Origin: an uncultured Prevotellaceae bacterium
Lineage (GTDB): Bacteria > Bacteroidota > Bacteroidia > Bacteroidales > Bacteroidaceae
DNA length: 64,000 nucleotides
Direction: 5' to 3'
NCBI GenBank assembly: GCA_902780635.1
Contig: CACZGH010000010.1
Location: 136,694 to 200,693 of the forward strand
A program made the position numbers and the translations under genes. This document shows, piece by piece, positions 26,761 through 35,537 of this stretch. Under the pieces are notes generated by a model. It did no database searches. It was not told where the DNA came from and worked only from the letters and a program-made list of their open reading frames with translations. Within the stretch, counting starts at the first letter, position 1. Every line of letters starts with the position of its first letter.

Positions 26761-28008
26761 ATGTCTAAAGTACTAATGATTGGCGCCGGAGGCGTCGCAA
26801 CCGTAGCCGCATTCAAGATTGCTCAGAATGCAGATGTATTCACCGACTTTATGATAGCCAGCCGCACCAAAGCCAAATGCGACAAGATTGTGGAGTCCAT
26901 CCATCAAGCAGGCTATCCCCTTGATATCAAGACCGCCCAAGTGGACGCTGACGACGTGGAGCAGCTAAAGGCACTGTTTAATGACTACCAGCCAGAGCTG
27001 GTGGTGAACCTCGCTCTGCCCTATCAGGACCTGACCATCATGGAAGCCTGTCTGGCCTGCGGTTGCCACTATCTCGACACCGCCAACTATGAGCCCAAGG
27101 ACGAAGCCCACTTTGAGTATTCCTGGCAATGGGCCTACAAGGAGCGTTTCGAACAAGCAGGTCTGTGCGCCATCCTGGGTTGTGGATTTGACCCTGGCGT
27201 GAGTGGTATCTATACCGCCTATGCCGCCAAGCACCACTTCGACGAGATACACACGCTCGACATCGTGGACTGCAACGCAGGCGACCATCATAAAGCTTTC
27301 GCCACCAACTTCAATCCCGAAATCAACATCCGCGAGATCACCCAAAAGGGACTCTATTATAAAGACGGTGAATGGATTGAGACAGACCCCCTGTCGGTAC
27401 ACCAGCCCCTCACCTACCCCAACATCGGTCCGCGTGAGAGCTACCTCATGCACCATGAGGAGTTGGAGAGTCTGGTGAAGAACTATCCTACGATCCGTCT
27501 GGCCCGCTTCTGGATGACCTTCGGCGAACAGTATCTGAAGCATCTCGACGTGATACAGAACATCGGCATGAGCCGCATCGACGAGATCACCTACGAGGCA
27601 CCGCTGGCTGACGATCCAACAAAGACCGCCCGGGTGAAGATTGTGCCGCTGCAGTTCCTGAAAGCTGTGCTGCCCAACCCCCAAGACCTCGGTGAGAACT
27701 ATGAGGGCGAGACGAGCATCGGCTGCCGCATCCGTGGCATCAAAGACGGCAAAGAGCGCACCTACTATGTATACAACAACTGTTCGCACCAGGCCGCATA
27801 CCAGGAGACCGGCATGCAAGGTGTGAGCTACACCACCGGTGTGCCCGCCATGATCGGCGCCATGTTGCTGCTCAAAGGTATATGGAAGAAACCTGGTGTA
27901 TGGAATGTGGAAGAATTCGACCCCGATCCCTTCATGGCCCTGCTCAACGAGAAAGGCCTCCCCTGGCACGAAGTCTTTGACGGAGATTTGGAAGTGAAAG
28001 GGAATTAG
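26761..28008 (+). CDS. Saccharopine dehydrogenase family protein, probable carboxynorspermidine synthase
   Basis: The 415-residue NAD(P)-dependent oxidoreductase has an N-terminal Rossmann motif (KVLMIGAGGVATVAAFKIA) and a saccharopine-dehydrogenase fold (ACGCHYLDTANYEPKDEAH ... LGCGFDPGVSGIYTAYAAKH). In Bacteroidota such proteins usually act as carboxy(nor)spermidine dehydrogenase, condensing aspartate semialdehyde with a diamine for spermidine synthesis. The cognate decarboxylase is not seen here. A lysine-pathway role is less likely because the length and C-terminal half fit the polyamine enzyme. Confidence 0.85.
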   Translation: MSKVLMIGAGGVATVAAFKIAQNADVFTDFMIASRTKAKCDKIVESIHQAGYPLDIKTAQVDADDVEQLKALFNDYQPELVVNLALPYQDLTIMEACLACGCHYLDTANYEPKDEAHFEYSWQWAYKERFEQAGLCAILGCGFDPGVSGIYTAYAAKHHFDEIHTLDIVDCNAGDHHKAFATNFNPEINIREITQKGLYYKDGEWIETDPLSVHQPLTYPNIGPRESYLMHHEELESLVKNYPTIRLARFWMTFGEQYLKHLDVIQNIGMSRIDEITYEAPLADDPTKTARVKIVPLQFLKAVLPNPQDLGENYEGETSIGCRIRGIKDGKERTYYVYNNCSHQAAYQETGMQGVSYTTGVPAMIGAMLLLKGIWKKPGVWNVEEFDPDPFMALLNEKGLPWHEVFDGDLEVKGN

Positions 28009-28075
28009 AGGTGAGAAGTGAGAGGTAAGAGGTTTTTGGAGATAGGAATTAGGAGATAGGAATTAGTAGATAACT
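28007..28075. repeat. AGAGGTGAGAAG repeat plus AATTAGGAGATAG repeat
   Basis: Positions 28007-28033 duplicate 5915-5941 exactly over 27 bases. They are followed by direct GGAATTAGGAGATA units to about 28068. The whole block separates the dehydrogenase stop from the four-helix-bundle gene and is non-coding. Confidence 0.7.
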
Positions 28076-28076
28076 G

Positions 28077-28469
28077 ATGAGGCAAAATGTAATAGCGGAA
28101 AAAAGTAAGAAATTCGCATTGCGAATTATAGCCCTGTATAAGTATCTTAAAAAAGAAGAAAGAGAATTTGTATTATCAAAACAAGTATTACGCAGCGGAA
28201 CAAGTATTGGTGCTAATGTCAGAGAAGCATTTGCCGCTCAGACAGATGCTGACTTTCTTGCGAAATTATACATATCTTTCAAAGAAGCTAAGGAGACGGA
28301 GTACTGGCTTGAATTATTACATGAATCCAATTACATCAATGACCAATCATTTGATAGCATTTATAAAGACTGTCAAGAAATCATCAAAATTCTATCTTCA
28401 ATTACAAAAACGCAAAAAGAAAAGCAACCCACCTCCATTCCTAACTCCAATGCAAAAACCAATCCCTAA
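28077..28469 (+). CDS. Four helix bundle protein (S23/IVS-type)
   Basis: The 130-residue, strongly helical protein has the four-helix-bundle family pattern: VIAEKSKKFALRIIALYKYL, VLSKQVLRSGTSIGANVREA, DFLAKLYISFKEAKETEYWL and ELLHESNYIN. The family was first met inside 23S rRNA intervening sequences but is scattered widely as single genes. Function unknown. It is AT-richer than its neighbours and bracketed by low-complexity repeats on both sides, consistent with acquisition as a small insertion. Confidence 0.88.
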   Translation: MRQNVIAEKSKKFALRIIALYKYLKKEEREFVLSKQVLRSGTSIGANVREAFAAQTDADFLAKLYISFKEAKETEYWLELLHESNYINDQSFDSIYKDCQEIIKILSSITKTQKEKQPTSIPNSNAKTNP

Positions 28470-28485
28470 CATCACCGTGCCCTCC

Positions 28486-28520
28486 ATACTAATTACTAAT
28501 TAATAATTACTAATTATTCA
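28486..28520. repeat. ACTAATTACTAATTAATAAT repeat upstream of recA
   Basis: AT-rich tandem ACTAATTA units lie between the four-helix-bundle gene and recA. They are similar in character to the repeats at 7425 and 20553. Confidence 0.55.
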
Positions 28521-28524
28521 TATC

Positions 28525-29553
28525 ATGGCAAAAAAAGAAAACATCGAATCGACAGAAAATACACAGGAAGGCAAGCTGAAAGCCCTGCAAGCTGCCATGG
28601 CGAAGATCGAGAAAGACTTCGGCAAAGGCTCTATCATGAAACTCGGTGACGAGCAAATAGAAAATGTGGAGGTGATTCCCACTGGTAGTATCGGCCTGAA
28701 CGCCGCCCTCGGTGTTGGTGGCTACCCCAAAGGTCGTATCATCGAAATCTATGGACCGGAATCATCAGGTAAGACCACACTGGCCATCCATGCCATCGCA
28801 GAGGCCCAGAAAGCAGGCGGCATCGCAGCTTTTATCGACGCAGAGCACGCTTTCGACCGTTTCTATGCCGCCAACCTGGGCGTGGACGTCGACAACCTGT
28901 GGATTTCACAACCTGACAACGGCGAACAAGCCCTTGAGATCGCCGACCAACTCATCCGTTCATCCGCTATTGACATCATCGTCATCGACTCTGTGGCCGC
29001 ACTGACACCGAAGTCAGAGATTGAGGGTGACATGGGCGACAACAAGGTAGGTCTTCAGGCCCGTCTGATGAGCCAGGCACTTCGCAAGTTGACAGCCACC
29101 ATCAGCAAGACCAACACCACCTGTATCTTTATCAACCAGCTGCGCGAGAAAATCGGTGTGATGTTTGGCAACCCCGAAACCACGACCGGTGGCAACGCCC
29201 TGAAATTCTACGCCAGCGTGCGTCTGGATATCCGCCGCGTGACCACCTTGAAAGACGGCGACCAGGCCATCGGCAACCAGGTGCGCGTGAAAGTCGTGAA
29301 AAACAAAGTGGCCCCACCCTTCCGCAAGGCAGAGTTTGAGATACTCTTCGGCGAGGGCATCTCCAAGGTGGGCGAACTGGTAGACATGGGTGTGGAATAT
29401 GGCATAATTCAGAAGAGCGGTTCGTGGTTCTCCTACAACGGTTCACGCCTCGCCCAAGGTCGCGACGCCACCAAAGCGCTGCTCAAAGACAACCCTGAGC
29501 TATGCGAGGAAATAGAGGCCAAAATCATGCAGGCCATAGCCGACAAGCAATAG
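28525..29553 (+). CDS. recA: Recombinase A
   Basis: The 342-residue RecA forms ATP-dependent filaments on single-stranded DNA for homologous recombination and SOS control. Walker A is GPESSGKTT, followed by [22 protein letters not shown] (Walker B and loop L1). The MAW-like segment [39 protein letters not shown] spans loop L2. Length and order are normal. Its upstream region is the AT-rich repeat block; I see no clear LexA-type box. Confidence 0.97.
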   Translation: MAKKENIESTENTQEGKLKALQAAMAKIEKDFGKGSIMKLGDEQIENVEVIPTGSIGLNAALGVGGYPKGRIIEIYGPESSGKTTLAIHAIAEAQKAGGIAAFIDAEHAFDRFYAANLGVDVDNLWISQPDNGEQALEIADQLIRSSAIDIIVIDSVAALTPKSEIEGDMGDNKVGLQARLMSQALRKLTATISKTNTTCIFINQLREKIGVMFGNPETTTGGNALKFYASVRLDIRRVTTLKDGDQAIGNQVRVKVVKNKVAPPFRKAEFEILFGEGISKVGELVDMGVEYGIIQKSGSWFSYNGSRLAQGRDATKALLKDNPELCEEIEAKIMQAIADKQ

Positions 29554-29684
29554 TGACCGACTGACATACTGTCATATTTTCACCTTGCAGTCACGTTTTG
29601 GCACACCATTTGTTGTATTGATAGCAGACCATGTAGGAATACGTGGCTAATCAACTGATTATTAACAACAAAAAAAATACAACA

Positions 29685-31607
29685 ATGGGAAAGATTATTG
29701 GAATAGACTTAGGTACTACCAACTCTTGCGTATCGGTTTTCGAAGGCAATGAGCCAGTAGTGATTGCAAACAGTGAAGGAAAGCGTACCACCCCATCCGT
29801 GGTGGGTTTTGTAAAGGACGGCGACCGCAAAGTGGGTGACCCCGCCAAGCGTCAGGCCATCACCAACCCTCAGAACACGGTGTACAGCATCAAGCGTTTC
29901 ATGGGTGAGACCTACGAGCAGAGCCGCAAGGAGGCCGAGCGCGTACCCTTCAAAGTAGTGAACGAAGGCGGTTATCCACGTGTGGAGATTGAGGGTCGTA
30001 AATATACTCCTCAGGAGATTTCGGCCATGATACTTCAGAAGATGAAGAAGACCGCTGAGGACTATCTGGGCGAGGAAGTGACACAGGCTGTCATCACCGT
30101 TCCTGCCTACTTCAGTGACTCACAACGCCAGGCTACCAAAGAGGCCGGTCAGATAGCTGGTCTTGAGGTGAAGCGTATCGTGAACGAGCCTACCGCCGCA
30201 GCTCTTGCCTACGGTGTGGACAAGGCCAACAAGGATATGAAGATTGCCGTGTTTGACCTTGGTGGCGGTACTTTCGATATCTCCATTCTGGAGTTTGGCG
30301 GTGGTGTGTTTGAGGTGCTCTCCACCAATGGTGACACCCACCTGGGCGGCGACGACTTCGACCAGGCCATCATCGACTGGCTCGTACAGGAGTTCCGCAA
30401 CGACGAGGGCGCTGACCTGCGTCAGGACCCGATGGCTATGCAGCGTCTGAAAGAGGCCGCAGAGAAAGCCAAGATTGAACTTTCGAGCAGCACTTCCACC
30501 GAGATCAACCTGCCGTACATCATGCCTGTTGGCGGTGTGCCCAAGCACCTAGTGAAGACTTTGACTCGTGCTAAGTTTGAGCAGCTGGCTCACAACCTGA
30601 TTCAGGCTTGTCTGGCTCCTTGCCAGAAAGCTGTTGCAGACGCCAAGCTCTCCACTTCCGACATCGACGAAGTGATCCTCGTGGGCGGTTCCAGCCGTAT
30701 CCCCGCTGTGCAGACACTGGTGAAGAACTATTTCGGCAAAGAGCCTTCTAAGGGAGTCAATCCTGACGAAGTAGTGGCAGTAGGTGCATCTATCCAGGGT
30801 GCTATCCTCAACAAAGAAGGCGGCGTGGGCGACATCGTATTGCTCGACGTCACACCGTTGACCCTCGGTATTGAGACTCTCGGTGGCGTCATGACTAAGC
30901 TGATTGAAGCCAACACAACCATCCCTTGCAAGAAGAGCGAGACCTTCTCCACTGCAGCTGACAACCAGACAGAGGTGACCATCCATGTGCTGCAAGGTGA
31001 GCGCCCCATGGCTGCTCAGAATAAGAGCATCGGCCAGTTCAACCTGACCGGCATCGCTCCTGCCCGCCGTGGTATTCCACAGATTGAGGTGACTTTCGAC
31101 ATCGATGCCAATGGTATCCTCAAGGTATCGGCTAAGGATAAGGCCACTGGTAAAGAGCAGGCCATCCGTATCGAGGCTTCCTCTGGCCTGAGCAAAGAAG
31201 AGATCGACCGCATGAAAGCAGAGGCTGAGCGCAATGCCGAGGCCGACAAGCGTGAGCGCGAGCGCATCGACAAGCTTAACCAAGCCGACTCGATGATTTT
31301 CCAGACTGAGACCTTCCTCAACGAGAATGGCGACAAGCTGGGCAGCGAGAAAGCTGGTGTAGAGGCAGCCGTGCAGCAGTTGAAAGATGCTCATAAGAGC
31401 GGCGACATCACTGCCATCGACAATGCCATCAACAACCTCAACCAGGTGATGCAGGCCGCTAGTGCCAAGATGTATAGCCAGGCTGGCGGACAGCCCGGTG
31501 CCGGTTTCGGAGGACAAGGCGCTGGCTTCGGCGGACAACAGGCCGGACCACAGGAGCCCAAGTCGGATGACAACATTCAGGACGCAGACTTCGAGGAGGT
31601 GAAGTAA
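29685..31607 (+). CDS. dnaK: Chaperone protein DnaK (Hsp70)
   Basis: This is the 640-residue cytoplasmic ATP-driven chaperone. The start [21 protein letters not shown] (ATG 29685) is canonical; a GTG 14 codons upstream is rejected. The nucleotide-binding domain shows [12 protein letters not shown] and [11 protein letters not shown]. The linker [16 protein letters not shown], the substrate-binding domain, and a Gly/Gln-rich tail ending DADFEEVK follow. No grpE or dnaJ is adjacent. The final codons serve as the apparent integration site of the accessory region: similar coding ends recur at about 41,522 and 43,744. Confidence 0.97.
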   Translation: MGKIIGIDLGTTNSCVSVFEGNEPVVIANSEGKRTTPSVVGFVKDGDRKVGDPAKRQAITNPQNTVYSIKRFMGETYEQSRKEAERVPFKVVNEGGYPRVEIEGRKYTPQEISAMILQKMKKTAEDYLGEEVTQAVITVPAYFSDSQRQATKEAGQIAGLEVKRIVNEPTAAALAYGVDKANKDMKIAVFDLGGGTFDISILEFGGGVFEVLSTNGDTHLGGDDFDQAIIDWLVQEFRNDEGADLRQDPMAMQRLKEAAEKAKIELSSSTSTEINLPYIMPVGGVPKHLVKTLTRAKFEQLAHNLIQACLAPCQKAVADAKLSTSDIDEVILVGGSSRIPAVQTLVKNYFGKEPSKGVNPDEVVAVGASIQGAILNKEGGVGDIVLLDVTPLTLGIETLGGVMTKLIEANTTIPCKKSETFSTAADNQTEVTIHVLQGERPMAAQNKSIGQFNLTGIAPARRGIPQIEVTFDIDANGILKVSAKDKATGKEQAIRIEASSGLSKEEIDRMKAEAERNAEADKRERERIDKLNQADSMIFQTETFLNENGDKLGSEKAGVEAAVQQLKDAHKSGDITAIDNAINNLNQVMQAASAKMYSQAGGQPGAGFGGQGAGFGGQQAGPQEPKSDDNIQDADFEEVK

Positions 31608-31610
31608 GAT
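31586..31610 (+). other. dnaK 3' end, putative integration target (site 1)
   Basis: The last codons of dnaK encode ADFEEVK-stop (GCA GAC TTC GAG GAG GTG AAG TAA). The same peptide end, with five synonymous third-base differences, is found at 41519-41542, and a degenerate form is found at 43744-43761. This is the intact left boundary of the accessory region. Calling it an attachment site is inference from the repeated ends. Confidence 0.6.
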
Positions 31611-31639
31611 ACGATAAGAAACAATAAGAAAACCTATAA

Positions 31640-31675
31640 AAAGTGGTGTAACTCATGCAGTTGCACCACTTTTTC
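31640..31675 (+). terminator. dnaK transcription terminator
   Basis: The stem AAGTGGTGTAAC / GTTGCACCACTT (31641-31652 with 31660-31671, one U-G pair), loop TCATGCA, is followed by T residues. A 35-base segment (31640-31674) is identical to 41569-41603. Confidence 0.88.
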
Positions 31676-31723
31676 GTTTTGTTAAACTTTGTTATTTTCC
31701 TTGTTTTTTACCGATTTTTGGCT

Positions 31724-31731
31724 TATATTTG
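31724..31731 (+). promoter_or_regulatory. -7 promoter element before the His-Xaa-Ser operon
   Basis: TATATTTG matches TAnnTTTG and is followed by CGACACGAC. It lies about 90 bases before the small zinc-ribbon fragment and about 205 bases before hxsA, leaving a long leader. It is the only good promoter match seen upstream of the operon. Confidence 0.5.
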
Positions 31732-31817
31732 CGACACGACTTAATTAGCGATAAGTTGCTACTTATTCATACTTAAACATATCTATTCATATAAATACCC
31801 ATTTAAAGAGAGACAAT

Positions 31818-31922
31818 ATGCCTGAAGCCAAATTCCAGATCAAAAGGAAGTGTGAGATTTGCGGAGCCCCATTTATAGCAAAGACACTCACAAAGGTCGT
31901 ATTCCATGCAAACAACAAATAG
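31818..31922 (+). pseudogene. Zinc-ribbon N-terminal remnant of an excisionase-like DNA-binding protein
   Basis: The 34-codon frame MPEAKFQIKRKCEICGAPFI... ends at a TAG. The KRxCEICGxxFxAKT pattern matches the N-terminal zinc ribbon of the helix-turn-helix excisionase-like proteins that accompany Bacteroidota tyrosine-recombinase elements. Only the first CxxC is kept; the second Cys pair and the helix-turn-helix are missing. It therefore looks like the left-end remnant of an integrated element. The family match is from memory of the motif, so moderate confidence. Confidence 0.5.
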
Positions 31923-31935
31923 TTTTACGATAATT

Positions 31936-32940
31936 ATGAAAAAGAATCCACGTAATATTTTAAAAGGATTGTTGCTGTCTGCTATAGCAACAATGTTTAG
32001 CTCTAATGCAAATGCAGAAGAAACATTGACCGTAACAAACGACTTGAATGAGGAAGATGCTAATGAGTTGAAGTCCTCGTTTAGGCGTATATATAAAAAT
32101 GTTTTGAAAATAAGTCCTTCTGGAAAAATGATTGGCGTAAATACACATCGTTCGCATTCGTCACATTCTTCTCACCGTTCAGGGTCATACGTGAGGAGTC
32201 ACTCTTCTCATACATCACATACTTCTCATAGTTCAAGCAGTACAAGTTACGGAACGACAACCCGTTCGAGGTCGACTTACACACCAGCTGTTAGTTCTGG
32301 CTCTTCGTCTTCAGGAACAAGAAGTCAATCAAATAATAATGGAACTAAATCTTCGAGCACCAGTTCAAACAAGAAAAGAAGCAAAGGCACGGTTTCCGGG
32401 TTTTATTCAAATTCAGCACCTAACATTAGAATAGTCAGACTGGGTGAACGTACATTAACAAGAGACCTTTATGGAAATGATGTCAAAATGCTGATTGTTC
32501 TTCTTGTTGAGAAATTATACATTAGAGATAGTTGGGTGTCTAAAAAAGACAACTATCCCGTGTATGACACTCAAGTGGAAGAGGCTGTTAAACACTTTCA
32601 AAAAGATGCCGGCTTATCACAGACAGGTATACTGGACGAATCAACATTAGAGTCTTTAGAAGTATGGGAAAAAGTAAAAACAAGCGTAGTCCTTGGTGTC
32701 AGGGATCTATACTATTTGACTTCATTCCCCCTTTCCGGACCAGATGTAGATGAATTGATAAGACTCCTTTGGGAAAAAGGCTATGCCCCAGATCCAATGA
32801 AACTCGAAAAACGAGATGGGCATTATATGTTTACACAAGACATTGAAAAGCTCGTGAAACGTTACCAGGCTGAAAATGGACTTGTTGAAACAGGCGTTGT
32901 GGATGAAAACTTTGTGAAAAAAATCAAGGGAACAAGCTGA
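31936..32940 (+). CDS. hxsA: His-Xaa-Ser repeat protein HxsA (radical-SAM-modified precursor candidate)
   Basis: The 334-residue exported protein starts MKKNPRNILKGLLLSAIATM (ATG 31936), with cleavage near NANA-EE. Residues 71-82 and 89-100 hold two blocks of four contiguous His-x-Ser triplets (HRS HSS HSS HRS; HSS HTS HTS HSS), separated by six residues. A Ser/Thr-rich linker (about 101-155) follows. Two peptidoglycan-binding-like domains come next: about 180-240, ending AVKHFQKDAGLSQTGILDESTLESL, and about 268-330, ending KRYQAENGLVETGVVDENF. This is the defining architecture of HxsA. It leads the operon and overlaps hxsD (TGATG). The HxS blocks are the presumed substrate of HxsB/HxsC; the mature function is unknown. 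Confidence 0.9.
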   Translation: MKKNPRNILKGLLLSAIATMFSSNANAEETLTVTNDLNEEDANELKSSFRRIYKNVLKISPSGKMIGVNTHRSHSSHSSHRSGSYVRSHSSHTSHTSHSSSSTSYGTTTRSRSTYTPAVSSGSSSSGTRSQSNNNGTKSSSTSSNKKRSKGTVSGFYSNSAPNIRIVRLGERTLTRDLYGNDVKMLIVLLVEKLYIRDSWVSKKDNYPVYDTQVEEAVKHFQKDAGLSQTGILDESTLESLEVWEKVKTSVVLGVRDLYYLTSFPLSGPDVDELIRLLWEKGYAPDPMKLEKRDGHYMFTQDIEKLVKRYQAENGLVETGVVDENFVKKIKGTS

Positions 32941-33239
32941 TGATAATTCGAATTGACAAACGAATCTATTCCGATAATTGTATCGCAAAGGCTGTCTATT
33001 CTTTGTCTGATATTTATGTAATTCAACGTACATTTTTATCAGACAAAGAGGAGATAATCGACATAGTCCCAAAACAATCAACAACCGATGAATCAATAAA
33101 GGACAAGTTTCTGTGTCAACTCAATGATTATAAGCTTCGTTCAATCATTGAGGAAGAAACTCATGAAATAAGAACGATTCTATATGCGAAGGCTTTTTCT
33201 GATTGTAATGATATAGAAGCAACAGATATGGATGAATAA
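32940..33239 (+). CDS. hxsD: His-Xaa-Ser system protein HxsD
   Basis: The 99-residue small protein begins MIIRIDKRIYSDNCIAKAVYSLSD, the expected pattern of HxsD (short beta strand, then an alpha segment with conserved Ala/Tyr). HxsD is thought to assist the radical SAM maturases, perhaps in the manner of a peptide-recognition partner; this is not proven. Its ATG overlaps the hxsA stop, and hxsB starts 3 bases after its own stop. Sequence conservation is weak on its own; the assignment leans on position between HxsA and HxsB. Confidence 0.78.
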   Translation: MIIRIDKRIYSDNCIAKAVYSLSDIYVIQRTFLSDKEEIIDIVPKQSTTDESIKDKFLCQLNDYKLRSIIEEETHEIRTILYAKAFSDCNDIEATDMDE

Positions 33240-33242
33240 GCA

Positions 33243-34640
33243 ATGTACAAGTTATTGCCTTTTTCCTTTACCCGTATTGCTGGCCATGAAATTCTTGTGA
33301 ACGAGGTCGGAGATATGCAGATTGTTCCTTTGGGAACAGTCGAAAAGATTGTGGAAAAACAATTGGATGAGAAAAGTGATCTTTTCAAAACACTCCATGC
33401 CAATTTCTTCCTCTCAGACTCTGTTATTCATCCTCTGTTTGACATATATGTAGAGAGATTAGCAGAAAAGAAAAGTTTCCTTGATAGTCATACCGCACTG
33501 CATATCTTTGTCCTGACGCTGCGTTGTAACCAGAACTGTGTCTATTGCCAGGCTTCCAGCCAACAGGAGTCAAATTGCCATGTTACCATGACAAAGCATA
33601 CGATGAAAAAATCTGTTGAACTGATGTTCAGATCTCGTTCTCCTCATCTGACAATGGAATTTCAAGGTGGAGAACCAAGCTTGGAATTTGAATTGCTGAA
33701 ATATGGTATAGAGTTGGCGGAAAAACGAAACATTGGAGAGTGTCGACAAATAACCTATGTCTTATGCACCAACAGCATCAACCTTACAGACAGGGTTCTT
33801 GAACTATGCAAAAAACACCGTGTGTTGATATCAACGTCACTTGATGGTCCGGATTATTTGCATAACAAGAACAGAGGAAAGACAGATAGTTATAATAAGG
33901 TGGTAGCTGGAATTGCCAAAGCGAGGGAAGCCCTTGGTTTTGATAGAGTATCTGCCTTAATGACTACCTCTGTTGAAGGGTTGAATTATCCTATAGAGAT
34001 TGTTGATGAATATGTAAAACTGAAATTTTCAAACATTTTCATTCGTGCACTAAATCCCTATGGACTTGCAACGAATAACGAGAATTGGGATGACTATACG
34101 AATAGATTCATAGAATTCTATAAACAAGCATTGAACCATATTATTGACTTGAACAAGAGAGGTTTTTTCTTCAGAGAAGAGTATGCAACCATTATCTTGA
34201 AGAAAATGATTACATCTTTCAATTCTGGTTTCGTAGATCTTCAGTCTCCAGCTGGTATTGTAAATTCTGTCATTGTATACAATTATGACGGTTATGTTTA
34301 TGCATCGGATGAATCACGCATGCTTGCAGAAATGGGTGATTATACGTTCAGGATAGGAAGTGTCGATGATGATTATGAACAATTGGTATATTGTGAGAAA
34401 GTCAAGAATTGGGCAAAAGTATGGGCTAATGAGACCCTTGCCGGTTGTTCCGACTGTGCGCTGAAGACATATTGTGGTGCCGATCCTGTACGCAACCATT
34501 CCACACAAGGTGACATCTATGGTTTTAGGCCTGGTTCTTTGCTATGTAAGAAGAACAAAGCCATCATTGAGTATATTATTGAATTGATTATTACTCGTGG
34601 AGAAGAAGTGCTACCTATTTTCAAAAGTTGGTTTTTATAA
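33243..34640 (+). CDS. hxsB: His-Xaa-Ser system radical SAM maturase HxsB
   Basis: The 465-residue radical SAM enzyme has an N-terminal extension of about 85 residues. The iron-sulfur motif C95-x3-C99-x2-C102 (RCNQNCVYCQA) and the GGEP-type SAM motif (EFQGGEPSLEF) follow. A SPASM-like auxiliary cluster region carries C402-x2-C405-x5-C411 (CSDCALKTYC) and a later C435. The layout and the YCQASSQQ segment fit HxsB. It presumably modifies the HxS blocks of HxsA by radical chemistry (carbon cross-linking is the usual outcome for this enzyme class). Its stop overlaps hxsC (TAATG). Confidence 0.88.
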   Translation: MYKLLPFSFTRIAGHEILVNEVGDMQIVPLGTVEKIVEKQLDEKSDLFKTLHANFFLSDSVIHPLFDIYVERLAEKKSFLDSHTALHIFVLTLRCNQNCVYCQASSQQESNCHVTMTKHTMKKSVELMFRSRSPHLTMEFQGGEPSLEFELLKYGIELAEKRNIGECRQITYVLCTNSINLTDRVLELCKKHRVLISTSLDGPDYLHNKNRGKTDSYNKVVAGIAKAREALGFDRVSALMTTSVEGLNYPIEIVDEYVKLKFSNIFIRALNPYGLATNNENWDDYTNRFIEFYKQALNHIIDLNKRGFFFREEYATIILKKMITSFNSGFVDLQSPAGIVNSVIVYNYDGYVYASDESRMLAEMGDYTFRIGSVDDDYEQLVYCEKVKNWAKVWANETLAGCSDCALKTYCGADPVRNHSTQGDIYGFRPGSLLCKKNKAIIEYIIELIITRGEEVLPIFKSWFL

Positions 34641-35527
34641 TGAGACAACGACCTATAGACATTAATTCCAACGATAACACCCTATTCATTACATCACGAT
34701 GCAATAATAGGTGTTTGATGTGTTGTCAACCACCGAATAATGATGATGACATGGATGAGTTATTCGAAGAAAACCTTCGAAGAATCCATTCTGCTCCACA
34801 GTCTCTTGATCTTATTGGAATTACTGGTGGTGAACCGACTTTGCTTGGAGACAGGCTAATAGTATTAATTCAAGAGATTAGAAAATGTCTGCCCAATACA
34901 GAAATACAACTTCTAAGCAACGGACGACGTTTTGCCAACTATGAATATGTAAAGAAAATCGCTGAAGCTGGGGACGGTATGCTATATGCTGGAGTGGAAC
35001 TTCATTCTGATTATTATAAAGACCATGACATGATAGCTGGTGCCAAAGGCGCATACAGAGATACGCTTCTGGGTCTTTATAATTTGGCCCTGTGTGGAAT
35101 CAGTATTGAACTAAGAATAATTCTTTGCGCATTGAATTACAGGCGATTGTACAACATTTCCCTATTTATTCATCGTAATTTGCCATTTGTGGAATGGGTA
35201 GCTTTCATGGGAATGGAGCAAACAGGCTATGCTGTAAAAAATGCGAAGAAGATATGGATAGAACCTATAGACTACCAAGAAGAACTATTAGATGCTGTGA
35301 AATTATTGGCAGATTGGAACTATCATGTAAGCATTTTTAATATTCCATTATGCCTACTTCCTACATATCTACACGATTATGCAAGGAAGAGCATCTCAGA
35401 TTGGAAAAATCATTATGCTCCAATATGTGATAGTTGTGTTTTAAAAATGGACTGCTGTGGTTTTTTCTCAACATCAAAGAACTATTTCCAAGGTATCAGA
35501 CCTTTCTGCCAAAATACTGTTGAATAA
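34640..35527 (+). CDS. hxsC: His-Xaa-Ser system radical SAM maturase HxsC
   Basis: The 295-residue second radical SAM enzyme of the operon has C21-x3-C25-x2-C28 in TSRCNNRCLMCCQPPN, the HxsC hallmark. ITGGEPTLLGD (SAM binding) and a C-terminal cysteine set C263, C266, C272, C273 and C290 (ICDSCVLKMDCCG ... PFC) follow. The N-terminus is short, beginning just before the catalytic domain. A start four codons upstream overlaps hxsB further and is less likely. It works with HxsB on HxsA. A potassium channel gene follows after 10 bases. Confidence 0.88.
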   Translation: MRQRPIDINSNDNTLFITSRCNNRCLMCCQPPNNDDDMDELFEENLRRIHSAPQSLDLIGITGGEPTLLGDRLIVLIQEIRKCLPNTEIQLLSNGRRFANYEYVKKIAEAGDGMLYAGVELHSDYYKDHDMIAGAKGAYRDTLLGLYNLALCGISIELRIILCALNYRRLYNISLFIHRNLPFVEWVAFMGMEQTGYAVKNAKKIWIEPIDYQEELLDAVKLLADWNYHVSIFNIPLCLLPTYLHDYARKSISDWKNHYAPICDSCVLKMDCCGFFSTSKNYFQGIRPFCQNTVE

Positions 35528-35537
35528 ACTTATCAAA

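Noticed and set aside
26965-27969. A 334-codon frame antisense to the saccharopine-dehydrogenase-like gene
   Set aside because: The plus-strand protein has a clear Rossmann motif and a full family match. The antisense product is His/Val/Gly-rich with no recognisable motif.
30549-31538. A 329-codon open frame antisense to dnaK
   Set aside because: Long antisense frames in dnaK are a well-known codon-usage artefact. The protein has no domain pattern and no leader, and dnaK is certain on the plus strand.
31608-31817. A tRNA gene as the island's integration site
   Set aside because: No tRNA-like cloverleaf or TPsiC arm was found. The repeated sequence at the junctions is the dnaK coding end.
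32146-32240. Repetitive DNA of the His-Ser codons as a possible CRISPR or tandem repeat array
   Set aside because: The periodicity is nine bases of coding sequence for His-x-Ser triplets with varied synonymous codons; there are no spacers.
35457-35537. Longer N-terminus for the potassium channel starting inside hxsC
   Set aside because: The extension overlaps hxsC in another frame and is not channel-like. The ATG at 35538 follows the hxsC stop by 10 bases.
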